From Aschersonia sp. MBC 622 (taxonomy: Eukaryota > Ascomycota > Sordariomycetes > Hypocreales > Clavicipitaceae), in the NCBI GenBank assembly GCA_030782805.1, contig JARJPL010000335.1, positions 62,001 through 126,000 on the forward strand: a stretch of 64,000 bases of DNA, read 5' to 3'. The position numbers and the translations under genes are program-made. Within the stretch, counting starts at the first letter, position 1, and each line of letters begins with the position of its first letter. This document shows, piece after piece, positions 55,774-64,000 of the stretch. Below the pieces are notes generated by a model. The model was not told where the DNA came from. It made no database searches and was given only the letters and a program-made list of their open reading frames with translations.

Positions 55774-58667
55774 TCACCTCGTCGGCTTCGACATGGGCGT
55801 GATGATGCCCTGCTTCACCAGCACCCTCGGCTTGGTATTCGCCTGGAACGTCTCCCTCGTCATCCACTCGGGCCCGACCGGCATCCTTAGCGAGCGCTCG
55901 TACTGCTCCCTCGTCTCGAAAGGATGCGGTAGCTGCGAGGCCATGTATAAGTTGTTCTGTAATTGTTGTGATCTTTTGTTAGCAGAAACTTTAATCAAAT
56001 GTGCCTTTTGAAAAGCCAAAGGTAAAAGAAGAAAAAGAGAGGGAGAGAGAGAGAGAAGAGGAAGAACAGGGGAGAGAAGAAAAACAAAAAGATTGTATAC
56101 CTTTTTGATGCGCTTCTCGTTTACAATCACCTTGGCCAGCTTGGCGTCTTTGCGATTCTTTGGCTTGACGCCCTCGACTTTAGTCAGGAAGCGCCCCGCG
56201 TTGCGCTTCAGCTCCCGCTTGCTGACGCCCTCGCCGACCCAGGCGCCCCAGCCGGGCAGCGTGTTGTCGATGACCTTGTCGTCGTCGTCGGCGGCGACGG
56301 CGGCCTTTTCGCGCTCAAACTCGCCGACGACGTCTTCGCCGGCAAAGGCGCGTGCGACGAGGGCTTGGTCGCGGATGGCCATGGGGAGGTGCTGCTCAGA
56401 GTCGTCGGATTCGTCGTCAGAGTCGGCGGCGGCGGCGGTGGCGCTAGTGGTGCGTTTGGCGACGACGTCGGTCGAGGAGGAAGAGGGCTTGGACTTGGGC
56501 TTGGGTTGTCGGGCTACGGCAATGTGCGCGTTGAGATCGAGGTCTTCGGCGCGGGCGCTCTTGGATTTGCGGCGCGGCTCGCCGCGCGACCAGGCGCCCG
56601 CTGTTGTGGACGTGGAAGGCTCGGCGGGAGCAGCCCACGCAGAGTTGGCGGATTTCGCGCCGCTGGACGTGGTGATGACGACGTCCTCATCGTCCTCTCG
56701 CGGTGGCGGCGCGCGCGACTTTTTGCTGGTCTTTTTGGAGAGGTCAATGGCAACGGGCTTCATCTTGGTGCTGGGATCGCCGTACGACCTGCGGCCGACC
56801 TCGCCGACAGCTTCCTCGTCGTTGGCGTCGTCGTCGCTTGCCTCTTCGCCGTCGAGCTCTTTTCGGATATCCTTGATCAGCTGATCGTTTTCCTGTTTGC
56901 GCGCCGCCTCCGCCTTTTGCATAAACTTCATCGACATGAGCTTCGACTGCGGCTCGTCATCGTCTTGCTCCAGCTCCGACAGTTGCCGGCGCAACTTCTC
57001 GTCATCGTCGTCGCTGTCGCTGCCTGAGCTGCTCGTCGCATCCGAGTCGTTGTCCGCCCCGCCGCCGCGCTTACCCTCCTTGCGGCGCCTCAGCTCCTCG
57101 TCTCGTCGCGCCATCTCCGTCAGACCCGTGCGAAAGTCGTCGTCCCAGACGGCACGCTTCGTCTTGTTGCCGAGCTTGGCCCACTTGCTGTCCTTGTGGC
57201 GCTGTCCGACTCGCTCCAGGGCGCGGCGGCGGTCCTGCGCCTCGCGCTCCGCGTCCGAGTCCAGCTCGCCGGCCTCCTCCATGGCCTCCTTGGTCGCGAG
57301 CTCATCGCGCTCTCGCTCCCTGCGGTGCACGCGGTGGTATGCCTTGCTCTTGATCTTCTTGACACGCGCGGCGCGCTTGGTTTCGCGCGAGTTGAGCTCG
57401 CGCTCCAGACGTCGGCGGTTGACGATTTCCCGCTTCGACAGCTCGTTGCCCTCTTCGTCGTACTCGACCTTTTTGGGCTTTTCAGGCTTCGCCATGCTGA
57501 GCCCGCTCTGCTCCATGATGGACATGATTGTGGATTCGAGCTCGTTGGCGGGCTTCGCCGTCGACAGCGGCTGGAGCTCTGTGCGGTCGACACCAGCGTC
57601 CGCGGCGTTTTCTGGCAGGGGAAACACCAAGTGCTCAGCACGGCGATTCGCCTTGACAGTCTCTGTCCAGCGGTCAAGCGTCTTGTTGGTTGTTTCGTAG
57701 GCGGCGCTGCGGTCTAGGCGACCTTGCTCTCGTCGGGAAAGCGGCACGTCGAGCTTTTTCGAAGCGCCCGGCCGCTTTTCCTTTTCTTCCTTATTCATGA
57801 GTTTGACAGACTTTCGCATCAATGGATCGTTGAGGCCTGCAAGACCGAGATCGCCAAAGCTAATCTTTTGCTTGGAAGACGGCTTTTCGGCGGCACCGTC
57901 TTCCTCTCCACCGAAACCGGAAATGAGGCCTTGCAGAGCGTCCAACTTCTCGGGATCGGCTTCTTCTGCGTCCTCATATTCGCTGTCGTCATCGTCATCG
58001 TCATCGTCGGAGCCATTCGCGTCCTCATCTTCATCGTCGGAGCCGTCCTGACTGCCTTCTTCTTCGTCAGAGTCTTCTTCGAATTGGTCAAGAGCAGTTG
58101 CCAGATCAATAGCCTCGGCGCCAAGGGTCTCTCCTTCGTCGTCGTTTGAGTCGTCACTATCAGAGTCCTCATCCTAGGCACGCAGTCAGTTTTCCGCCGG
58201 TGGTCATTATCGTTACCTCCACGCACCTTTGACTTTGATTTGCTACCACGAAACTGATACTCCTCGAATTTTTCATTATCGCTATCGCCAAAAGCGTCGT
58301 CACTATCAATTTCAGAGTCTTCGTCATCTTCGGCCATGCCGCCGAGCTGCCACTCATTTCCTTCGCTATCGCTTCCAAATTCGGCGTCGATATTCTGAGC
58401 ACGAGCTGGTCGCTTTGTCTTTTTCCTCGTAGGCTCCTCATCGTCGTCGCCATCGTCGTCGTCTACATCATCGCGGCCATGCTTTCGCTCAATTTCGGCA
58501 TCGAGCTCGCGCACACGCGGCGTCTTTTTTATTCTGGTGGGGTACTGCTCCGACGCTGTATTGAAGGCATTCAGCGCACTCTTTTGCGACCGGGACTTTG
58601 ATCTTTTGATATTTTTGGTCTTAGCCGCTGCCAGGAGCGGCCTTCCGTGTGATTGGCGTCCGGGCAT
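55774..58667 (-). CDS. UTP14: Small-subunit processome protein Utp14
   Basis: Three exons on the minus strand, 58667-58227, 58173-56101 and 55956-55774, give 898 residues. The N-terminus is basic then strongly acidic (runs of Asp). Landmarks are SRREQGRLDRSAAYETTNK, WTETVKANRRAEHLVFPLP, KKIKSKAYHRVHRRER, and at the C-terminus GWGAWVGEGVSKREL then ASQLPHPFETREQYERSLRM with PVGPEWMTRETFQ. This is Utp14, the nucleolar U3 processome factor that activates the helicase Dhr1 in 18S rRNA maturation. The length equals the yeast protein. The last intron (55957-56100) is 144 bp, multiple-of-three and stop-free, so unspliced reading gives a false hydrophobic segment. It diverges from COX15 across 337 bp. 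Confidence 0.95.
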
Positions 58668-59004
58668 GGTGACAGTGTGTGTAGGTGCCGAGTATTGGTT
58701 AAGATCGTAGTCGTGACAAAATCCACATGCTCAAGCGCAAAGCCCATCTCGACATTTCATTTTTCTGCCGCACAACATTTTGGCGGTGAGAGAGCTCTTG
58801 GTGTCAGTGGGGTGCGCCTCGTGGCACCCACATGTTCCAGGCCTATCAGCGCCGTGTATTTGAGTTTGGCCAGGCGAGAGTGCCCGAATACCGCGACAGC
58901 TCAGGGACTGTCTTTAGCGGCTGCAGCACCGGGGGTCATCACGCCACCATCCAAGATTGACATTGCAGACATCAGTCCGCCGTGCTGCATCGCCAGAAGC
59001 GACA
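58668..59004. promoter_or_regulatory. Divergent promoter, UTP14 / COX15
   Basis: 337 bp separate two divergent start codons; both promoters lie here. No TATA box seen. Confidence 0.6.
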
Positions 59005-60472
59005 ATGTCGGCATTTCTTCCAGCCTTTCGGCGGGTTGCCTTCCAGGCCCCGTCCAGGTTCTTTGTCTGCAACCAATGCCTAAGACAGGCCCCTCGAGCG
59101 GCGCCCTCGTCACGCATCCTCAACGCCGCCCAGTCACGATTCTTTATTGCCAATGCCGCCGGTCCCGTGAATGCATTGGCCGCCGAGGCTTCCGAGGCAG
59201 CCACCAAGGCATCTGCCCGAGCCAAATACGTCTTCCCCAAGACGACGTCCAAGGCTGTCGGGTACTGGCTCATTGGTAGCGCTGTCAGCGTCTTTGGTAT
59301 TGTCGTCTGGGGAGGTTTGACCAGATTGACAGAGTCCGGGTATGTCGCACATGCTCAAATCTCACAAGCCTACAGGATTTGACTAACCTCAACCCAGCCT
59401 GAGTATCACAGAATGGAAGCCCGTCACCGGATCGATGCCCCCGAGATCCCAGCAGGACTGGGAAGCCGAATTCGAGCTGTACCGCGCCTCGCCCGAGTTC
59501 AAGCTCCTAAACCCCCACATGACCGTCGACGAGTTCAAAAAGATTTACTTTATGGAATGGAGTCACCGTCTCTGGGGCCGTGTCATTGGCATGAGCTTCG
59601 TACTGCCAACCCTCTATTTTATGGCTCGCCGTCGTGTCTCCGCCAAGATGGCCGCCAACCTGCTCGGCATCTCATCTCTGATTGGCTTTCAGGGTTTCAT
59701 CGGCTGGTGGATGGTCAAGTCGGGCCTCAAGGACGATCTCTTCGCTGAGGGCTCGCATCCGCGCGTCTCTCAGTACCGCCTCACCGCGCACCTCGGTACC
59801 GCCTTCATCTGCTACTCCTGGATGCTCCTGTCCGGCCTGTCCGTGCTGCGAGCCCGTCGCATGGCCGCCGATCCGCGGGCCGCCCTCGCGTCCATCAAGG
59901 CCATCCACAATCCCGCCCTCACCAACTTTCGCCGCACTGTCCTCGGCGTCACCGCCCTCATTTTCGTCACCGCCATGTCTGGCGCCCTCGTCGCCGGCCT
60001 CGACGCCGGCCTCATCTACAACGAATTTCCCAAGATGGGCCTTGGCCTGACCCCGCCCGCCTCGGAGCTCTGGGACAAGTTTTACTCGCGCCGCGAGGAT
60101 CGCTCGGATCTATGGTGGCGCAACATGCTCGAGAATCCCAGCACCGTGCAGATGGACCACCGCATCCTCGCCGTGAGCACCTTTTGCGCCATCCTCGCCC
60201 TGTTTATCTACTCCCGCCGCGGCCGCGTTGGCGCTGCCCTACCCCAAAACGCCAGAAAAGGCGCCCTCGGTCTCGTGCATCTCGTTTGCATGCAGGTTGC
60301 GCTGGGCATCACTACCCTCATCTACATGGTACCCATTCCTCTGGGTGCTGCCCACCAGGCCGGCAGTCTCGCCGTGCTGTCTGGCGCGCTCGTGCTTGCT
60401 CACCGTCTCCACGTGCCCAAGTCCACCGTCCGCGCCTTGGAACAGAAGCTCAAGCATATGAAGCCTCAATAG
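59005..60472 (+). CDS. COX15: Heme A synthase Cox15
   Basis: Two exons, 59005-59339 and 59398-60472, give 469 residues. The N-terminus has a basic mitochondrial presequence (MSAFLPAFRRVAFQAPSRFF). Landmarks are IVVWGGLTRLTESGLSITEWKP (formed across the splice), MEWSHRLWGR (H168), RLTAHLGTAF, QMDHRILAVS and GAAHQAGSLAV, supplying the four conserved His ligands of heme b and heme o/a. About eight membrane segments fit. Cox15 converts heme O to heme A in the inner mitochondrial membrane for cytochrome oxidase. All landmark motifs are present. Confidence 0.96.
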
Positions 60473-60935
60473 CCGAGCCTGGTCTAATTATGCGCCGAGA
60501 ATTATCACATGCTCTCTGCTACAATCAGCCATGTGACCAACACGAAAAGTGGTGGCACGGCGGGGTTTTTTTGCTTATCTATTCTCACCTCAGTATTTTC
60601 TTGTATGAATAATTGCGTCTTTGGATCCGGGTAGAGAAAATATATATAACACTGTACTAGTTACTTCGAGAGAACTCGGAATTAAACAAGAGAAAATATC
60701 AATGATTCGTATTAACACATCGTCGGCGCTGTGCGCCGTAATAGTCGTAGTCATTACAAGTTTTTTGCCATACGTGACCGAATTTACAAACCGCCAACGT
60801 ACTTACCTTTAATAACACGCAGAAACATTTTATGCTTCAAGACCACTTCACTATATGGTACTCCTTGCGGATTATTTGATTCCTTTCCTTCCACTAATGC
60901 ATTTACTCTTTCCTATTCTTCATTACTACCATATG
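60473..60935. other. Convergent 3' region, no gene
   Basis: A 463-bp AT-rich gap between converging COX15 and the zinc-finger gene. Probably 3' untranslated sequence of both. Confidence 0.5.
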
Positions 60936-62914
60936 TCATTCTTTGTACATGTCGCCTCGGACGCCTTGCATAGCCATGCCAATCTCCTGCAATGCGTTCG
61001 TTGGCAAAGTCATGGCTATTTGAGGCATAGAGCGATTCATAGCACTGCGTGTGACTGGGCTAGCGCTGGCGTTGGGCATCAAGAAGCGCATATCCCCAGA
61101 ATGCTGTTGGGCCTGGGCCCTTGTTCTTGGCACGTCGAGTTGGGCTTGCTGCTGAATGGGAAAAGGTTGCTTCGCAGAGGAAGCAGCCATCATAGCAAAA
61201 CTGTCGTCATCTTCCATCTCGGCATCCGCGTCTTCGTCAGCGTCGGCGTCGTGGTCACTCGTCTCGGCCACGGACGGCGGAGCCGTATCGGTAGCTGATC
61301 GTGCTGTTTGCTCGCTCTCTTGGTCATTAGTGCTGGCAACAGATAATCGTTTCTTCTGAGGGCCGGGTTGAGGAGTTGATTCTGACACAGATGGCTTCTG
61401 AGATGCTGTTTGTTGGGACTGGGCCGGGCTAGCAGCGCTGCCCGATGCAGCAGGACTTTCGGGTGTCTCTAGGGGTTTTTGTGCACTCATGCCCGAAGAC
61501 GACGCTCGAGTAGAAGTAATGACGCTCTTCCAACGACCGATAGATCTCGAAACAACGGTAGCAAGATCAAACTGCCGGTCTTCGACGTCGAAGCCAATGC
61601 TTTTGGCTCCTTGAACTCCTGCCCCATATGCTTTTGCAATGAGATCTTGATCCAAAGGGAACGTGGTGGGCGAAAGGAGCTTGAACTCGCGGGGTTGCTG
61701 CAGTCGATTCAGCTGGTCGATTTGCATCCTCAGATTGGTATTCTCCTGCCTGAGGCGGTGCTGCTCTTTCTTGCACTTATCAACATCCTTTTGCTTTTTG
61801 CCGACACCGCGTGCCAGTTCTAGCACCCAGAGCTCGTTTCGGCGTTGCTCCGGCACTGATTCCCAAGCTGCAAAGGCAGACTGCAAATGTTCGGAGACTT
61901 GCTTTTCGAGGGTTTCAGCAGCACGCTCAGCTTTCTGCACAGCATCCCGGACGTTCCAGGCGGACTTTCCAGTGGGAAGCGTGACCAGTTCTTCCGTAAC
62001 GGCCGTAGTTGCGGAAGCACATGTGATTTTCCAGGCTTTAAAAGTCTCTTCAAAGTAGGCTTCAAGGGCGTTGAACTCGTGCTGGCCCGGCGACTGAACA
62101 GACCAAGACGTTGAGGTGGCATGCTGGGTTGACGAAAATAGTGTGGGTGGCGGTTTCAGACACTGCAAGGTGAGGGCCGGAAAGTCGAGAGATAAAGGGT
62201 CAAACTCGAATGGATTAGAGCTGTTGTCAATTTCTTGTCTGTGATTTGATACCTGGTCAGTAACAGGGCATGGATTGGTCGCAACAGGGGCGCCTACTTT
62301 GCAGATCTCCACGAGCCTATAATTTCTCGCAAGGCCAATTCGGCAGCTCGAGCAGTGTCCATGGCATCTGCTAGCTTTTGCTTGATGTCAAATTGAGCCT
62401 TTTGCACTAATTGCTTGCTGGATGTGCGTCCGGCCGATGGACGTTTGGCGGTTTCCGTACTGGCTTCGCTGTCGGCAGAGCCCTTGGGCGGAATGTCATT
62501 CATGACGCCTGTTGCTTCCCACCTGGCGACGTAGGGAAATTTGCTCAAGGTCGAATCCACGGCATATTGCCCATCCTTGGGTATTTGAGTCGCTCTGGGA
62601 GCATCGGGATCCGAAGCTGTCCGTATCTTCCTCTTGGAAGGCCTGGGCGTGCCCGTAGGCGTACCGCTGAATTCTCGTCTGCCAATGGAGCCCCGCGGTT
62701 GCCGTCTTGTGATTCCTCCACGCAATTTCATGATCTCGTCGACATCGTGGATACCGTCGGGTGCTTTCGGGTTCTTTTCTTTGATATAGAGATCGAGGTG
62801 TCGGCCGAGGGAAGAGGAGGTGAAGGCCTGGCCGCAAAATGGGCAGTTCTTGTCCTTGGGGGCGCCAAGCTTGGGGGTGCCAGCCTCAGGGGTCTGGGCA
62901 GAGGGCGAAGCCAT
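60936..62914 (-). CDS. Zinc-finger/coiled-coil protein, function unknown
   Basis: Two exons on the minus strand, 62914-62298 and 62238-60936, give 639 residues. Near the N-terminus, CPFCG (C24, C27) is followed by LGRHLDLYIK (H39), a half C2H-like knuckle with no clear fourth ligand. It is followed by DGIHDVDEIMKLRGGITRRQPR, which looks conserved among filamentous fungi. The centre (about 345-400) is a charged coiled coil (KKEQHRLRQENTNLRMQIDQL). A disordered Ser/Pro/Gln region and an acidic stretch (DHDADADEDADAEMEDDD) follow. The shape suggests a nuclear adaptor. No function is assigned, and the acceptor choice (CACAG) is the one that keeps frame. Confidence 0.8.
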
Positions 62915-64000
62915 GTTGATGGGCGGTCGACTAGTGGAATGAGCAAACAGGGTCTGCGAGACTCGCTTGCGGTGTCAAACAGAGGAAATATGGCCGGAAC
63001 TACGAGTCAATGCCTCTAAAGACGGCGTACTCGGACAGCTCCTCGGCTGGAGCAGTGGCTGCTAAGATCATAAGGATAGCAGGATAGATTGGAGGCAGAG
63101 ATCGGTGGACTGGACCTGGGTACGATTGGATAGAGACAAAAGGCAGAAAAAAGGCGGCGTAAGCGAAGAAGCTGCCCAAAGGCAAAAGGAAAGAGGCAGA
63201 ACGGTAGGTAACGAACGTCAGGAGGTCGAGATCCTCCAATGGCTAGTATATACAAGGCGGACAGAGGGCAGAGACTAGCGAAGGTGAGCGAGCATCAAGC
63301 AGAGTTCCAAGCCGTGACAAGATCCTCCAGCAGCCGTTGCCCTTCGGCGAAGAAAAGGAAAAAAAAAGAGAGCGAAAGAGTGGAAGGTGAGGAGGTTCAA
63401 GTAAGTCCTCTTTAATCATTTTTTTTTCTCCTCAAATAATGACTCCGGGTCAGGGGTGGAACCTCTCGGGGCGCAAAATGGGCCGCGCCGTATCGAGCCC
63501 CTCCTTCAGCACAAATGCAGCTAAAAAGCACTGGCAGAAAAGGGCATTCGCTGTGTGCGCTAACTATTACATGGCACTACCACCAGAGCGGAAGCCAAGA
63601 GTCTCGAGAGCAGAGACGCGTGCAAAGACGGAAGCCCATTGTCTGTTGGTGGGTGCGAGCGCGAAGAATACCTACCCAGTGCTGGTGTGCTTGTTGCAGT
63701 CATGATGCGTGGTCGCCTTCCTGGCCCTGGCCGCCTTGTCTGACCAGCGGTAGATGCAAAGTGCGAGTCGGTAAAGGTATACATGACATATGTATGGCCA
63801 CCAAAACGGGCCGCTGTTTTTGATATACTTCGAAGCTCTCTGTTTATTATGCTGCTTACCTGCGTATCCCTACATACCCAGTAGGTAGGTATGCTATCCT
63901 CTTGTGCTGCATGACGAGCTGTTGATACCCGTGGCCTGCCATGTTGCCTGCCATGTCGCCTGCCTGCCGGCCCGACCCAACAGCTGCCAGCCAATATCCA
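62915..64000. other. Promoter and trailing intergenic sequence
   Basis: About 1.1 kb upstream of the zinc-finger gene to the window end. It carries A-rich and T-rich runs around 63355-63430 and TAGGTAGGTATGC at 63882-63894. Short ORFs look random; a gene could begin beyond the window. Confidence 0.5.

Noticed and set aside
56093..57717. Several long plus-strand ORFs (263, 220, 267 and 173 codons).
   Set aside because: They are antisense to UTP14, whose Asp/Glu/Lys/Arg-rich codons give Ser- and Val-rich open frames on the other strand.
1..64000. tRNA, rRNA and CRISPR arrays.
   Set aside because: No cloverleaf with a T-loop GTTCRANNC, no rRNA sequence and no regularly spaced direct repeats were seen.

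Overview
This is a piece of a filamentous ascomycete nuclear genome. Genes are spaced at about one per 2.5 kb and most have short introns (roughly 50-160 bp) with GT..AG ends and CTAAC/CTGAC branch motifs. Leaders are pyrimidine-rich, and the proteins (an RGG-tailed Argonaute, TRAPPC11, Utp14, Cox15, Stn1, a GH81 glucanase, an MTR-like amino acid permease) are those of Sordariomycetes, probably Hypocreales. That placement is inference from protein style and intron form. No bacterial operon, tRNA, rRNA or CRISPR was seen.

Layout. 0-12 kb: a small LITAF-like protein, an amino acid permease, a very small GATA-finger protein, a long gene-poor gap and a disordered cytosolic protein. 12-24 kb: a mitochondrial expression factor diverging from LSM3, a GTPBP1-type GTPase, an OB-fold-like protein and a 14-TM MFS exporter. 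24-32 kb: TRAPPC11 diverging from mitochondrial ribosomal protein mL41, then an HSL-type lipase. 32-43 kb: a MITE-like element, a cellular reverse-transcriptase-related gene (rvt), an alpha/beta hydrolase and an Argonaute. 43-52 kb: a RibD-type deaminase, a DNAJC9-like co-chaperone, telomere-capping Stn1 and a secreted-type GH81 glucanase. 52-64 kb: a perfect inverted repeat, a vacuolar Ca2+/H+ exchanger, Utp14 diverging from Cox15, and a zinc-finger/coiled-coil protein.

Most genes are conserved housekeeping genes and do not form a pathway or a secondary-metabolite cluster. The most unusual locus is the intronless 963-codon rvt gene at 33028-35919. It keeps the RT motifs A-E, including the aspartates of motifs A and C, but lacks endonuclease, integrase, RNase H and LTRs. 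It lies about 3 kb from an Argonaute with a complete DEDH tetrad, and a MITE-like repeat ends about 170 bp beyond its stop codon. The rvt family is known, but its cellular role is largely unknown.

Three introns (57, 51 and 144 bp) are multiples of three without stop codons, so simple ORF calling would translate them. One MFS intron uses a GC donor. Exon coordinates below were worked out by eye from splice motifs and reading frame.
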